Source: Aquipuribacter sp. SD81 (GTDB lineage: Bacteria; Actinomycetota; Actinomycetes; Actinomycetales; JBBAYJ01). Taken from it: DNA of 56,437 nucleotides. The translations under genes were made by a program, and so were the position numbers. Where the stretch lies: NCBI RefSeq assembly GCF_037153975.1, contig NZ_JBBAYJ010000026.1:1-56437 (forward strand), in the 5' to 3' direction. A model generated the notes under the pieces. That model did not search any database and was not told the origin of the DNA. It was given only the letters and a program-made list of their open reading frames with translations. The number at the start of each line of letters is the position of its first letter. Positions within the stretch are counted from its first letter, which is position 1. This document shows, piece after piece, positions 47,117 to 56,437 of this stretch.

Positions 47117-48091
47117 TCACCGCAGGCGCGTGATCTCCACCGTCACCGACAGCCGCGACCCGGACCCGCCGGAGATGATGCCGCGCAGCGGCGACACGTC
47201 GCCGTAGTCGCGGCCGGTCGCGACGACCACGTGGTCGAGCCCCGCCGGGCGGTTGTTCGTCGGGTCGAACGCCGTCCACTCCCCCGCCCACCACTCCAGC
47301 CACGCGTGGCTCTGCCCGGTGACGGCCTGCCCGAGCGGCGCGCTGCGGTCCGGGTGCAGGTAGCCCGAGACGTACCGGGCGGGCACGCCCATCGCGCGCA
47401 GCGCCCCGAGGCCGACGTGGACGAAGTCCTGGCAGACGCCGCGCCCCTCCTCCCACGCCTGGGCGGCGGAGGTGTGGACCCCGGTCGAGCCCGGCACGTA
47501 CTGCAGGTGCTGGCCGAGCCACGAGCAGACGGCGAGGGCGGCCTCGTGCGGCGGCAGGTCGCCGGCCACCTCCTGGCTGCGGGCGAGCAGGTCCGGACCG
47601 GGCACCGTCACCGGTCGCGGCGCGAGCCACTCCACGAAGCGGTCCCGCAGGTCCGGTGCCGCGAGGTCCTCCCACGAGGCGCGCCCGGGCTCGGGCCCGG
47701 CGGCGGGCACCTCGACCTCGACCAGGCTCGAGGTGACGACGTCCAGTCGCGTGTGCGGCAGCTGCGTGTCGAAGGCGACGACCTGCGTGCCCCAGTAGTC
47801 GGTGTAGCGCGAGGCGGCCGCCCGCGGCGACACCTCGACCCGCGCCTCCAGCACGTGCTGGCCGGGCAGCGAGGCCGGGGTCTGGCGCACCTCGTTGTAC
47901 GACGTCCGGACCGGCGAGGCGTACTCGATCGCGGTCGAGTGCACGACGCGCAGCCGGCTCACGCCGGTCTCCCTCGGCCTGGGCGGCTGCACCTGGACCT
48001 GTGCCCGGCCCTGCCCCTGGCCCTGCGTCCGGCCCTGCCCCTGGGTCCGGCCCTGGGTCTGCTCGTCCGTCCCGTCGGGGGTCGTCGTCAC
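47117..48091 (-). CDS. Transglutaminase-like cysteine protease/peptidase family protein
   Basis: A 324-residue protein. After a low-complexity Gln/Gly/Arg N-terminus (about 10-40) come a bacterial transglutaminase-like N-terminal beta domain ([21 protein letters not shown]) and the transglutaminase core. The triad appears as Cys in GVCQDFVH, His in SHAWLEWW and Asp in FDPTNN. GTG 48091 overlaps the alpha-E gene's stop (GTGA); an internal GTG after the repeat (near 47960) is the alternative. It is the last gene of an operon with alpha-E and ATP-grasp proteins. Confidence 0.88.
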   Translation of the reverse strand: MTTTPDGTDEQTQGRTQGQGRTQGQGQGRAQVQVQPPRPRETGVSRLRVVHSTAIEYASPVRTSYNEVRQTPASLPGQHVLEARVEVSPRAAASRYTDYWGTQVVAFDTQLPHTRLDVVTSSLVEVEVPAAGPEPGRASWEDLAAPDLRDRFVEWLAPRPVTVPGPDLLARSQEVAGDLPPHEAALAVCSWLGQHLQYVPGSTGVHTSAAQAWEEGRGVCQDFVHVGLGALRAMGVPARYVSGYLHPDRSAPLGQAVTGQSHAWLEWWAGEWTAFDPTNNRPAGLDHVVVATGRDYGDVSPLRGIISGGSGSRLSVTVEITRLR

Positions 48092-49020
48092 ATCGCCTCC
48101 GCGGTCCAGGCCGTGCCGGTGCCCACGAGGAAGTAGCGCCGGCTGACGGCGTCGGACACCTGCGAGGCCGCCTTCTGCACCCGCTTCATCTCCACGGCGA
48201 GGTCGGTCAGCAGCTCGTCGGGCGAGCGGAACTCCAGCGAGCTGCGGGTCGCGGCCAGGGTGCGACGGGCCTCGTCGGTGTACCCCACGCGCCCGGCGTC
48301 CGGGTCGAGGTCCTCCAGGCAGCGCTCCGCGGTGGCGAGCGCGTGCACGACCGAGCGCGGGAACAACCGGTCCAGCAGCAGGAACTCCGCGGCGTGGGCG
48401 TCGGAGCGGGCACCCGGGCGCCCGCCGCGGTAGGTGCGCAGGAAGGCCTCGTAGGCCCCGCAGCCGTGCAGCACCGTCTGCCAGCCCGGCCCGCCCTCCA
48501 GCACCGTGGTCGCGAGCAGCCGGGCGGTCATGTCGGCGCGCTCGAGGCTGCGCCCGAGCACGAGGAACTGGTACCCGGCGTCGCGGCTCATCGTGGTGTC
48601 GGCGATCCCGGTGACGACCGCCGCGCGCTCGCGGACCCACGCGGCGAACCGGTGCGCCGAGGCCGCGCGCACCCGCGTCGGTATGGCGTAGTACGTCGTG
48701 TTGAGCGCCTCCCACATCTCGCTGGAGACGACCTCGCGGGCGCGGCGCGCGTTCTCGCGGGCCGCGGCGAGCGCCCCGGCGATGCTCGCCGCACCGACCG
48801 GGTCGTAGGCGAGGGTGTCGAGCAGGCGCCGGCGGTCCACGGGACCGTCCCCCGCGGGGGCGCCCATGACGGCCAGCAGCGACGCGCACGCCTCCGCCTC
48901 GTCGAGCCACGGGTCCTCGAGGATGCGCTGGACCTGCACGTCGACGATGCGGGCGGTGTCGTCGGCGCGCTCCACGTAGCGGCCGATCCAGAACAGGGAC
49001 TCCGCGATCCGGCTCAGCAC
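48088..49020 (-). CDS. Alpha-E domain protein (DUF403)
   Basis: A 310-residue all-helical protein. The family start [26 protein letters not shown] is complete, and [14 protein letters not shown] repeats this signature near residue 160, an internal two-fold pattern. Alpha-E proteins occur with circularly permuted ATP-grasp and transglutaminase genes, thought to act in an uncharacterised peptide-bond pathway. GTG 49020 overlaps the ATP-grasp stop by 7 nt. Confidence 0.9.
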   Translation of the reverse strand: MLSRIAESLFWIGRYVERADDTARIVDVQVQRILEDPWLDEAEACASLLAVMGAPAGDGPVDRRRLLDTLAYDPVGAASIAGALAAARENARRAREVVSSEMWEALNTTYYAIPTRVRAASAHRFAAWVRERAAVVTGIADTTMSRDAGYQFLVLGRSLERADMTARLLATTVLEGGPGWQTVLHGCGAYEAFLRTYRGGRPGARSDAHAAEFLLLDRLFPRSVVHALATAERCLEDLDPDAGRVGYTDEARRTLAATRSSLEFRSPDELLTDLAVEMKRVQKAASQVSDAVSRRYFLVGTGTAWTAEAM

Positions 49021-50681
49021 GTCGGCCTCCTCACCTGCTGCTGCTGCTCGGCCTGCCGGCCCTGGTCGTCGCCGGCCGGGCCGCTGTCGGGGGGTGCGGA
49101 TCGCACGAGCTCCAGCTCGGTCGTGCCGCGCTCGGGCAGCTCCGCGGCCGCGCCGCGCTCGGCGATGCGGTCGGTACGGTCCGTGCGGTCCGACAGCACC
49201 CACGTGTCCTTCGAGCCGCCGCCCTGGCTGGAGTTCACGACGAGGGTCGCCTCCCCCAGCGCCACCCGGGTGAGGCCGCCCGGCAGGACCCACACGTCCT
49301 CGCCGTCGTTGACGGCGAACGGCCGCAGGTCGACGTGGCGTGGGGCGAGCTCGTCGCCCACGAGGGTGGGGACGGTGGACAGCGACACCACCGGCTGCGC
49401 GATCCAGCCCCGCGGGTCGGAGCTGAGCCGCTCGCGCATGGCGTCCAGCTGCGTCGTGGTCGCCTGCGGGCCGATGACGATGCCCTTGCCGCCGGAGCCG
49501 TCGACGGGCTTGACGACGAGCTCGTCGAGGCGGTCGAGGACCTCCTCCAGGTGCGCGGGGTCGTCGCAGCGCCACGTGTCGACGTTGTCGAGAACCGGGT
49601 CCTCGCCGAGGTAGTACCGGGTGAGGTCGGGCAGGTACGTGTAGAGCAGCTTGTCGTCGGCGACGCCGTTCCCGACGGCGTTGGCGATCGTCACCGAGCC
49701 GGCCCGCGCGGCGTTGAGCAGGCCCGCGCAGCCGAGGACGGAGTCGCGGCGGAACTGCACCGGGTCGAGGTACTCGTCGTCGACGCGGCGGTAGACGACG
49801 TCGACCCGGCGCTCGCCGGACGTGGTGAGCATGCGGACGCGGTTGCCCGAGCACACGAGGTCGCGGCCCTCGACGAGCTCCACGCCCATGGACCGGGCGA
49901 GCAGCGCGTGCTCGAAGTAGGCGCTGTTGTAGACGCCGGGGGTGAGGACGACGACCGTCGGGTCGTCGACCCCGGGCGGGGCGGCCGCCTGCAGCGCGGC
50001 GAGCAGCCGCTCGGGGTAGTCCGACACCGGCCGCACCCGGGAGGCGCCGAACAGGTCGGGCAGCACCTGGGTCATCGCGCGCCGGTTCTCCAGCACGTAG
50101 GAGACGCCGCTCGGCACGCGGACGTTGTCCTCGAGGACGCGGAAGCGGCCCTGCTCGTCGCGGACGAGGTCGATGCCGGACACGTGCACGCGCACGCCGT
50201 TGGCCGGTTCGATGCCGGCCGCCTCGCGGTGGAAGTGCGAGCTCGACACGACGACGGAGCGCGGCACCACGCCGTCCGAGACGGCGTTCATGGGCCCGTA
50301 GACGTCGGCGAGGAAGCGCTCGAGCACCTGCACGCGCTGCTTGACGCCCCGCTCGACCTGCGCCCACTCGTGCGCGGCGATGACGCGCGGCACGACGTCG
50401 ATGGGGAACGGCCGCTCCTCGCCGGCGAAGTCGAAGGTGACGCCGCGGTCGAGGAACGTCGAGGCGAGGGCGTCGGAGCGGGCACGCAGCTCGTCGACGC
50501 TGAGGGCGGACACGGCGCGGTGGACGGCCCGGGCGGCCGGGCGCACCCCGTGCGGGGCGAGCACCTCGTCCCACGCCGGGCCGGCGGTCCGCTTGTCCAG
50601 GTACCCCGCGAAGACGTCGCCCTCGTCGGAGGTCGGGGCCGCGGGCGCCGGTGCGGTCGTGTCCGGGCTCGCCTCCTGCAT
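49014..50681 (-). CDS. Circularly permuted type 2 ATP-grasp protein
   Basis: A 555-residue protein. The family signatures are [47 protein letters not shown] (nucleotide/metal-binding acidic residues), [13 protein letters not shown], and [11 protein letters not shown], the glycine-rich ATP loop displaced by circular permutation. It probably forms an amide or peptide bond on an unknown substrate. The last 60 residues are a variable polar tail. ATG 50681 lies 7 nt after TAGGGT and leads the three-gene operon. Confidence 0.9.
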   Translation of the reverse strand: MQEASPDTTAPAPAAPTSDEGDVFAGYLDKRTAGPAWDEVLAPHGVRPAARAVHRAVSALSVDELRARSDALASTFLDRGVTFDFAGEERPFPIDVVPRVIAAHEWAQVERGVKQRVQVLERFLADVYGPMNAVSDGVVPRSVVVSSSHFHREAAGIEPANGVRVHVSGIDLVRDEQGRFRVLEDNVRVPSGVSYVLENRRAMTQVLPDLFGASRVRPVSDYPERLLAALQAAAPPGVDDPTVVVLTPGVYNSAYFEHALLARSMGVELVEGRDLVCSGNRVRMLTTSGERRVDVVYRRVDDEYLDPVQFRRDSVLGCAGLLNAARAGSVTIANAVGNGVADDKLLYTYLPDLTRYYLGEDPVLDNVDTWRCDDPAHLEEVLDRLDELVVKPVDGSGGKGIVIGPQATTTQLDAMRERLSSDPRGWIAQPVVSLSTVPTLVGDELAPRHVDLRPFAVNDGEDVWVLPGGLTRVALGEATLVVNSSQGGGSKDTWVLSDRTDRTDRIAERGAAAELPERGTTELELVRSAPPDSGPAGDDQGRQAEQQQQVRRPTC

Positions 50682-50688
50682 GCGCCCG

Positions 50689-50694
50689 ACCCTA
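50689..50694 (-). promoter_or_regulatory. -10 box of ATP-grasp operon (leaderless geometry)
   Basis: TAGGGT on the minus strand, 7 nt before ATG 50681. Confidence 0.42.
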
Positions 50695-50710
50695 GTGGCG
50701 CCTCTGCGGA

Positions 50711-50741
50711 TTACCACCGGGCCGGTCCCGTGGCGTACCCT
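50711..50741 (+). promoter_or_regulatory. rpsT promoter
   Basis: TTACCA (50711-50716) and TACCCT (50736-50741) with a 19-nt spacer, about 95 nt before the rpsT start. The leader may host autogenous control, but no structure was identified. Confidence 0.4.
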
Positions 50742-50834
50742 CGGCGGTTGGTCTTGGGCGGTGCACCTGCCCCGAGGCACCAGGCGTCGCGCCGTCGACG
50801 ACGCACCCACCTGACGAGCACGGAGAGAGCACGC

Positions 50835-51095
50835 GTGGCGAACATCAAGTCCCAGATCAAGCGGAACACCCAGAACGAGAAGGCGCGCCTTCGCAACAAG
50901 GCCGTCAAGTCCGAGCTGCGCACCCTCGTGCGCCAGTTCCGCGAGGCCGCCGCGTCGGGTGACAAGGACGCCACCCAGACGGCCCTCCGTCGGGCGTCCC
51001 GCGGGCTGGACAAGGCCGCCTCCAAGGGCGTCATCCACAAGAACCAGGCCGCCAACCGCAAGTCGGCGATGGCGACCCGCGCCGCGTCCGTCTGA
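50835..51095 (+). CDS. rpsT: 30S ribosomal protein S20
   Basis: 86 residues, the normal S20 length. Lys/Arg-rich helical protein with the conserved start [26 protein letters not shown]-type sequence and end [21 protein letters not shown] 50835 is preceded by GGAGAGAG. It is divergent from the ATP-grasp operon and convergent with holA. Confidence 0.97.
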   Translation: MANIKSQIKRNTQNEKARLRNKAVKSELRTLVRQFREAAASGDKDATQTALRRASRGLDKAASKGVIHKNQAANRKSAMATRAASV

Positions 51096-51124
51096 CGCAC
51101 CCGCGCGGCGCCGCCGCGCACCGC

Positions 51125-51157
51125 GAGCCCCCGCGCACCTCCCGGTGCCGGGGGCTC
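51125..51157. terminator. Bidirectional terminator between rpsT and holA
   Basis: GAGCCCCCG-C-GCACC pairs with GGTGC-CGGGGGCTC around a TCCC loop, giving a stem of 14 bp with one bulge between two convergent genes. Confidence 0.8.
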
Positions 51158-51192
51158 CGTCGTCCCCGGGTGCAGGGCGCGGGAGGCGGCCG

Positions 51193-52242
51193 TCAGCGGC
51201 CGCGGGCGTCCGTGACGGCGACGACGGCGCGCTCCAGCGCGTAGGCCGCGGCGACGCCCGGCACCTCCCCCTTGACGGCGGCGTCGGCGTCGGCGACCGC
51301 GACGACGGCGCGGCGCAGGCCGTCGGGGTGCCAGCCCTGCAGGTCCCGCCGCGCGCGGTCCACCTGCCACGGCGCCATCGACAGCTCGCGCGCGAGCGCC
51401 GCCGCGGGGCCCCGGCCCGCTCCCGCGACGCGGGCCATGGCGCGCAGCTTGCTGGCCAGCGCGCCGACGACGAGGACGGGCTCGACGCGCTGGGCGAGGG
51501 CGTGGCGCAGCAGCGACAGCGCCCGGCCCGCCTCCCCCGCGACGCACGCGTCCGCGATGTCGAAGCCGCGGGCCTCCCGCCGCCCGCCGACGAGCGCGCG
51601 GACGTCGTCGACGGCGACGGCACCCTCGGGGACGGTGTCCGCGAGCTGGCCGGTCACGGCGAGCAGCTCCGCGAGGTCCCCGCCGACGGACTCCACGAGC
51701 AGGTCGACGGCGTCCGGCTCGGCGCGGCGACCCGCGGCACGCAGCCGCCGCACGACGAGGTCGGCCCGGTCGCGCTCCGCGGTGACGGGCGCGCAGGAGA
51801 CCCGGACCGCACCGGGCACCTTCTCCAGCGCCGCGAGCACCTGCTTGCCGCCGTTGCCGCCCACGTGGCGGCCGACCACGACGAGGTCGGGGTCGGGGAC
51901 GGCCGCGAGCTCCGCCGCGACCGCGGTCACCTCGTCGGAGTACGGGCCCGCGGCGGCCTCGAGCCCGGAGAGCACGACGAGGCGCCGCCCTCCGAACAGC
52001 GACGGCGCGACGGCGGCGCTCACGTCGCCCGGGGAGTGCCCGGACGGGCCGAGCTCGTGCCGCTCGACGTCGGGGTCGGCCTCGCGCGCGGTGGCGAGGA
52101 GGCGCCGCCAGGCCGCGTCGGCCAGCGCGGTCTCGCTGCCGACGAGCAGGACGACGGGGGCGGGTTCGACGTCGAACGGGCCGGGACCGCTCGGGGCGGC
52201 CGCACGGCCGCGGGACCGGGCGGGACGGGGCACGCGGCTCAT
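51193..52242 (-). CDS. holA: DNA polymerase III delta subunit
   Basis: Clamp-loader subunit. The 349-residue protein has an AAA+-like N-terminal domain with degenerate Walker A (LLVGSETALADAAW), as expected for delta, then SLFGGRRLVVLSGLE, a central helical domain and a C-terminal collar domain containing HALAQRVEPVLVVGALASKLRAM. ATG 52242 overlaps the comEC stop (ATGA). The comEA-comEC-holA order is widely conserved. Confidence 0.92.
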   Translation of the reverse strand: MSRVPRPARSRGRAAAPSGPGPFDVEPAPVVLLVGSETALADAAWRRLLATAREADPDVERHELGPSGHSPGDVSAAVAPSLFGGRRLVVLSGLEAAAGPYSDEVTAVAAELAAVPDPDLVVVGRHVGGNGGKQVLAALEKVPGAVRVSCAPVTAERDRADLVVRRLRAAGRRAEPDAVDLLVESVGGDLAELLAVTGQLADTVPEGAVAVDDVRALVGGRREARGFDIADACVAGEAGRALSLLRHALAQRVEPVLVVGALASKLRAMARVAGAGRGPAAALARELSMAPWQVDRARRDLQGWHPDGLRRAVVAVADADAAVKGEVPGVAAAYALERAVVAVTDARGR

Positions 52243-54785
52243 GCTGGCACGCCCGTCGGACCCCGCCGTCGCCGGCCGGGCGGCGCGGCGGGCCGGCGGG
52301 CGGTGCGGACCGCGACCCGTCCCGGCGCGGCGAGGCGCACGGCGACGGCACCCGCCGTCGGGGTGGCGAGGACGTGGCTGCCGGCCGAGGCGACGACGTC
52401 CAGACCGCGCGGGGACGGGTGGCCGTAGTCGTTGTCGCGTCCGGCCGACGCGACGGCCACGCGGGCGCCGGCTCGCCGGTAGAACGCGGGCAGCTGGTCG
52501 GCGGACCCGTGGTGGGCCACGGTCGTGACGTCGGTCGTGACGTCGGCGCCGGAGCGCAGCAGCCGCTCCTGCGCCCGCGCGCCGAGGTCGCCGACCGCGA
52601 GGACCCGCAGCCCGTCACGGGCACGCAGCCGGACGACGAGACCGGCGTCGTTGACGTCCTGCGACGTGCCCTCCCTGCCCGCGGCCGCCTCACCGGTCGG
52701 GGTGGTCGCGGACGGTGTGGTGCCGGCCGGGGCGAGGACGTCGACACCCGTGCCGCCGCCGGACCACGTCGTCCCCGCGGCCGGGGTGCGAAGCGGCGCC
52801 CCGGCGGCCTCCGCCCACGCCCGCAGGTCGGCGAGGGCGTCCTGGGGCTGTCCCACGACAGGGGCCCACACCTCGCCGACGCGTCGACCGCGGCCGAGGC
52901 CGGCGAGCCCGCCGACGTGGTCGGCGTGCAGGTGAGTGAGGACGAGCAGCGGCACGTGCTCGACCCCGGCCGCGCGCAGGCACCGGTCGACGCCGGCGGC
53001 GTCGGGGCCGGCGTCGACGACGACGGCGGACGCCGGGCCGGCGCGCACGAGCAGGCTGTCGCCCTGGCCCACGTCGCACACCACGGCCGACCAGCCCTCT
53101 CCCGGCCACCCGGAGCCACCCGGCCACCCCGACCCGGCGGGCAGGACGCGCGCGAGCGCCCCGCCGACCGGGCCCGCTCCAGGCAGCCCGGGGACCAGCA
53201 GCACCACGCCGAGCACGAGGGCGACTGCCCCGCGCAGCGCAGGACCGCGTGCGGGCCACGGCGCCCACCCGTCGCGGGGCGGTCGCCGGTCGGGCAGCAG
53301 CCGCGCCACACCGACGCCGGCCCCGCAGGCGGCCGCGACCACCACCCCGCCGAGGACGGCGCCGCCCGGGCCGGCGGGCCACGGCAGCGCCGCGGAGGGC
53401 AGGTCGGCCACCGTGCGCGCCGTCCCCGCGACCCACGCGGCGGACCAGCGCGCGGGCACCGCGAGCAGGGCCGCGGGCGCCGGGTGCACGGCGGACGCCA
53501 GGGCCGCCAGCACCCCGAGCACGGTGGCCGGCGCGACGGCGGGGGCGACGAGGACGTTGGCGGGCAGGGCGTACAGCGGCACGACCGGTTCCAGGCCGAG
53601 CAGGAGCGGGGTGACGGACACCTGCGCGACGGCCGGCACCGCGACGGCGACGGCGGGACCGCGGGGCAGGCTGCGCCCGAGCACGCGCGCCACGGGTCCG
53701 GCCGCGACGACGAGGGCGCCGGTCGCGACGACGCTGAGCCGGAAGCCGGGCGCACGGGCGAGCCAGGGGTCGGCGACGACGACCGTGGCGACCGCGACCG
53801 CGAGCGCCGCCAGGCCACCGCCCCGGCGGCCGAGCAGCAGGCCCAGCAGACCGACGACGCCCATGACCGCCGCCCGCAGGACGCTCGGGTCGGGCCGGGC
53901 GACCACGACGAGCCCGACGAGCACGCCGGCCGCGAGCACCGCCCCGGTGCGCTTCCCCGCACCGAGGACGACCGCGAGCAGCAGGGTGCCGCCGCACACG
54001 ATCGTCACGTTGGACCCGGACACCGCAGTGAGGTGGGTGAGGCCGGCGGTCCGCATGTCCTCCACGAGGTCCGGCTCGAGCCGGCTGGTGTCGCCGACGA
54101 CGAGCCCGGGCAGCAGGCCGGCCCCGTCGGAGTCGCCGTCGGCGTGCGCCGCGGTGACGAGGCCTGCGCGCACGTCCTCCGCGGCCCGCCACGGCCATGC
54201 GGCCTGGTGCACGAGGTCGGGCGGGCCGGTGGCGTCGGCGAGCACGGCGACCGGCGCACCGGGCGGCGCCGGGTCACCGGAGACGACCGTCCGGACGCGC
54301 TGCCCCCAGCGGACGGCGTCCCAGCCCTCCGCTCCGGTCACGCTCACCGGCACGCCCGCCACCGGCGCCCCGTCGACCTGTTCGAGCACGGCCCGCACGC
54401 GCACCTGCCCCTGCCGCCACACCGGCCCGGCCACGGCGACCGGGTCCCCTCGGACCCGCAGAACCACCCCGGCCTGCCCACCGGTCGTGAGCGCCGTGAC
54501 CGCCGGCGCCTCGCGCCGCGCGAGCCCGTGCGCGGCGACGGCTGCCACCGTCCCCGCCAGTGCGGCCGTCGCCGCGAGCGTGAGGAGCACGGCCGCGACC
54601 CGCGCCGCACGGCGACGGACCACCAGCACCGCGACCACGAGCACCACGGCGACGCCGACCGCCCCCACGGCGACGACCGAGACCGCCGTCGACGACGACC
54701 CCGTCGCCCACCACGCGACCGCCCACGCCCCCGCCGCCACCGGCACCAGCCGCACGTCGTGGACGGTGCCGGCCGCGGTGCTCAC
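52239..54785 (-). CDS. comEC: ComEC/Rec2-type DNA uptake channel
   Basis: An 848-residue membrane protein. Early hydrophobic helices and a soluble OB-like DUF4131 region (about 100-200) are followed by the competence domain (about 225-500) with the signature HLTAVSGSNVTIV and about eight helices. A C-terminal metallo-beta-lactamase-type domain (about 575-820) carries LTHLHADHVGG and VAHHGSADQL, so a nuclease role is plausible. GTG 54785 overlaps the comEA stop (GTGA). Type IV pilus genes are not in the window. Confidence 0.92.
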   Translation of the reverse strand: MSTAAGTVHDVRLVPVAAGAWAVAWWATGSSSTAVSVVAVGAVGVAVVLVVAVLVVRRRAARVAAVLLTLAATAALAGTVAAVAAHGLARREAPAVTALTTGGQAGVVLRVRGDPVAVAGPVWRQGQVRVRAVLEQVDGAPVAGVPVSVTGAEGWDAVRWGQRVRTVVSGDPAPPGAPVAVLADATGPPDLVHQAAWPWRAAEDVRAGLVTAAHADGDSDGAGLLPGLVVGDTSRLEPDLVEDMRTAGLTHLTAVSGSNVTIVCGGTLLLAVVLGAGKRTGAVLAAGVLVGLVVVARPDPSVLRAAVMGVVGLLGLLLGRRGGGLAALAVAVATVVVADPWLARAPGFRLSVVATGALVVAAGPVARVLGRSLPRGPAVAVAVPAVAQVSVTPLLLGLEPVVPLYALPANVLVAPAVAPATVLGVLAALASAVHPAPAALLAVPARWSAAWVAGTARTVADLPSAALPWPAGPGGAVLGGVVVAAACGAGVGVARLLPDRRPPRDGWAPWPARGPALRGAVALVLGVVLLVPGLPGAGPVGGALARVLPAGSGWPGGSGWPGEGWSAVVCDVGQGDSLLVRAGPASAVVVDAGPDAAGVDRCLRAAGVEHVPLLVLTHLHADHVGGLAGLGRGRRVGEVWAPVVGQPQDALADLRAWAEAAGAPLRTPAAGTTWSGGGTGVDVLAPAGTTPSATTPTGEAAAGREGTSQDVNDAGLVVRLRARDGLRVLAVGDLGARAQERLLRSGADVTTDVTTVAHHGSADQLPAFYRRAGARVAVASAGRDNDYGHPSPRGLDVVASAGSHVLATPTAGAVAVRLAAPGRVAVRTARRPAAPPGRRRRGPTGVPA

Positions 54786-55708
54786 ACGGTCACGAGGTCG
54801 CGGACCTGCTCGAGGACGGCGGGCCCGATCCCGGAGACCGACGTCAGCTCCTCGACGCTGGTGAACGGCCCCACCTCGTCCCGCCACGCGACGATCCGCC
54901 CGGCGAGCACCGGCCCGATGCCCGGCAGCTCCTGCAGGGCCGTCGCGTCGGCGGTGTTGAGGGACACCAGGCCGCCCGGGTCCGTCCCGCCGGGTGGCGG
55001 CTGGGGCCCCGCGGTGGCGGGCGGGTCGCCAGGGCCCGGCACCGGCACGGCCTGCTCCCCCTCGGCCGGCACGACGACGAGCTCGCCGTCGACCACGGGC
55101 CGGGCGAGGTTGACGAGCCGCGTGTCGGCCTCGGGGAGCACGCCCCCGGCGGCCTCGACGGCGTCGGACACCCGGTCCCCGGGCAGCAGCCGCACGACGC
55201 CGGGGTGCTCGACGGCACCGTCGACGTGGACGAGGAGGACGGGCGCCGGGGTCGGGGGGGACGTCACCGCGGCGGTCGACTTCGACGCCGCGGGTGGCGG
55301 CGCAGCGGCGCCCGCTCCCGCGCTCGGCACGGGAGCCGGTGCCGCCACGGCGCCCGGAGCGGGCGCGGCCGAGGCACCGGGCACGGGCAGCGCACCCACG
55401 GCGGTCACGGGGGCGGTCACGGGGGCGGTCGCGACGCCGCCCGGGCCGACGACGTACCCCTCCGGCCCGCTCCGGCCGAGAGCCAGCCCCGCGACGACGA
55501 CGCCCGCCACGAGCACGCCGACGGCGACGACCCCGACGGGCAGCCCGCCGACGCGCCACCGGGTGGCCTCGCGAACGCGTGGGCGGACCGGCTCGACCGC
55601 CGGGTCGTCCCCGGCACCGGCCTCGGGCCGCGACCCGGCTGGCTCCGCCCCGCGCCGGCCCACCACCCGCTGGACCCGCTCGAAGGGGTCGGTCGCCTGC
55701 GTGTCCAT
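54782..55708 (-). CDS. comEA: ComEA-type DNA-binding competence protein
   Basis: A 308-residue protein. One membrane helix (about 57-77) is followed by a long Pro/Ala/Val linker. An SLBB domain follows (VLLVHVDGAVEHPGVVRLLPGDRVSDAVEAAGG, about 158-190), then a C-terminal double helix-hairpin-helix (LNTADATALQELPGIGPVLAGRIVAWR, about 249-275, then SVEELTSVSGIGP) that binds DNA. ATG 55708 lies 6 nt after TAGCGT. Confidence 0.93.
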   Translation of the reverse strand: MDTQATDPFERVQRVVGRRGAEPAGSRPEAGAGDDPAVEPVRPRVREATRWRVGGLPVGVVAVGVLVAGVVVAGLALGRSGPEGYVVGPGGVATAPVTAPVTAVGALPVPGASAAPAPGAVAAPAPVPSAGAGAAAPPPAASKSTAAVTSPPTPAPVLLVHVDGAVEHPGVVRLLPGDRVSDAVEAAGGVLPEADTRLVNLARPVVDGELVVVPAEGEQAVPVPGPGDPPATAGPQPPPGGTDPGGLVSLNTADATALQELPGIGPVLAGRIVAWRDEVGPFTSVEELTSVSGIGPAVLEQVRDLVTV

Positions 55709-55714
55709 CCCGCG

Positions 55715-55720
55715 ACGCTA
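55715..55720 (-). promoter_or_regulatory. -10 box of comEA operon (leaderless geometry)
   Basis: TAGCGT on the minus strand, 6 nt before the comEA ATG. Confidence 0.42.
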
Positions 55721-55775
55721 GGGAGCAAGAGGTCCCGCCCGAGCAGGCCCGGACGCAGGCTGGGGACGGTGCGGC

Positions 55776-56437
55776 TCAGCCGGGCCTGTGGGGACGTCGC
55801 GCCCACGGCACGACCGACACCCCGACGGCGCCGGGCCCGACGTGGGAGGCGAGGACGGGACCGAGCTCGCGGACGAGCACGAGCGGGCCGTCGCCCGACC
55901 GCGCCCCGACCGGACCGGCCGCGGCCCACGCGGCCGCCCCGAGCCCGGGGGCGTCGCGACCACCGCCGGTCACCTCCACCAGCCGCTCGGCGAGCGCCTC
56001 CGCGACCTCGGGCGCCCCGACGTGCTGCACGACGCACGCCGCGCCCGCGAGCGACACCCCGGCCGCGTCGGCGGCCTCGAGCATCGCCGCGCGGCCGCGG
56101 CCCGCGAGGCGCCGGGCGTCCAGCGGTCCCTCGCCGCGGGCGAGGGCCGCGAGGTGGGCGTCGGTGAGCTGGACGAGCCGCTCGAGCAGCCGGCCGGTGC
56201 TGCGGACCCGCTCCGAGGGCGTGAGCCGACCGTCGACGAGCTCCAGCAGCGGCCGGGCGAGCTGTGCGACCGCGGCGAGGGCCTGCGGGCCGCGGCCCCC
56301 GGCGAGCAGGTGGGCCGCGGTGGGCGGCGACACCCACGTCGCGCTCGCGGCGGCCACGCCCTCGGCGACGGCGGCGGCGGGGCGGTCGTCCGCCGCGCCG
56401 ACCGTGCGGGTGTCGACGACCTCGACGCCGACCGGCC
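55776..56437 (-). CDS. DegV family protein (partial, 5' end outside window)
   Basis: The C-terminal 220 residues or so of a DegV fatty-acid-binding protein. The visible part includes VEVVDTRTVGAADD (strand with the conserved Asp-Thr/Ser-Arg), LLAGGRGPQALA, a long helical middle, and the closing LGPVLASHVGPGAVGVSVVPW signature. DegV/FakB proteins bind fatty acids for a kinase partner. The reading frame continues to the window edge, beyond the in-frame ATG at 56357, because conserved sequence lies upstream of it. Confidence 0.9.
   Translation of the reverse strand, partial: PVGVEVVDTRTVGAADDRPAAAVAEGVAAASATWVSPPTAAHLLAGGRGPQALAAVAQLARPLLELVDGRLTPSERVRSTGRLLERLVQLTDAHLAALARGEGPLDARRLAGRGRAAMLEAADAAGVSLAGAACVVQHVGAPEVAEALAERLVEVTGGGRDAPGLGAAAWAAAGPVGARSGDGPLVLVRELGPVLASHVGPGAVGVSVVPWARRPHRPG

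Overview
This window is chromosomal DNA of a high-G+C actinobacterium (Actinomycetota). Base composition is very GC-rich throughout, GTG starts are common, and neighbouring genes are coupled by 4-nt GTGA/ATGA overlaps. The gene order is typical of the phylum: dusB-dgt-dnaG; glyS-znuABC-zur-uppS-recO-leuA; phoH-ybeY-CBS protein-era; hrcA-dnaJ; lepA-hemW; degV-comEA-comEC-holA-rpsT. I do not assign a genus. No rRNA, prophage, insertion sequence or CRISPR array is visible. The only clear mobile element is an intein.

Layout. 1-8.4 kb, minus strand: tRNA(CAU), tRNA-Asn, a conserved hypothetical gene, dnaG, an FAD/NAD reductase, dgt, a SanA/YdcF-like protein, dusB and an SDR; a small zinc-ribbon gene lies between the two tRNAs on the plus strand. 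8.5-12.9 kb, plus strand: an SDR, an MSMEG_6728-family protein and a membrane GGDEF-EAL protein. 13.1-15.0 kb, minus: glyS and an ABM-domain protein. 15.0-20.7 kb is a zinc-handling region: znuA-znuC-znuB, an ArsR/SmtB-type regulator and zur on the plus strand face a YcgQ/YraQ-type permease pair on the minus strand. 20.6-24.1 kb: uppS, recO, leuA and an apparent leucine leader peptide/attenuator. 24.2-29.3 kb: a DUF305 membrane protein, a three-gene envelope cassette, a haem-oxygenase-like iron enzyme divergent from a CDGSH Fe-S protein, and two small proteins. 29.5-36.4 kb, minus: alcohol dehydrogenase, era, a degenerate cytidine-deaminase-like protein, a CorC-type CBS protein, ybeY, phoH (with intein) and a HIT protein. 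36.6-37.6 kb, plus: a GerMN/Gmad2-like envelope protein. 37.7-42.0 kb, minus: alcohol dehydrogenase, dnaJ, hrcA and an epimerase. 42.1-43.2 kb, plus: two DUF4870 proteins. 43.2-50.7 kb, minus: hemW, a MOSC protein, lepA, then a transglutaminase / alpha-E / circularly permuted ATP-grasp operon. 50.8-51.1 kb, plus: rpsT. 51.2-56.4 kb, minus: holA, comEC, comEA and a truncated degV.

Points that stand out. PhoH carries a 357-residue intein whose features (Ala1, Trp in block B, Cys in block F, Thr+1) fit the unusual class 3 splicing mechanism, with a LAGLIDADG endonuclease domain. leuA is preceded by a 15-codon leader peptide with three consecutive Leu codons. znuA has a Zur-box-like site inside its promoter. 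A similar half-site, written with rare codons, lies inside the end of uppS upstream of the zinc/metal permease pair. Many promoters share a TAnnnT box 6-8 nt before the start codon, indicating leaderless transcripts. Several convergent gene pairs are separated by long, perfect or nested inverted repeats.
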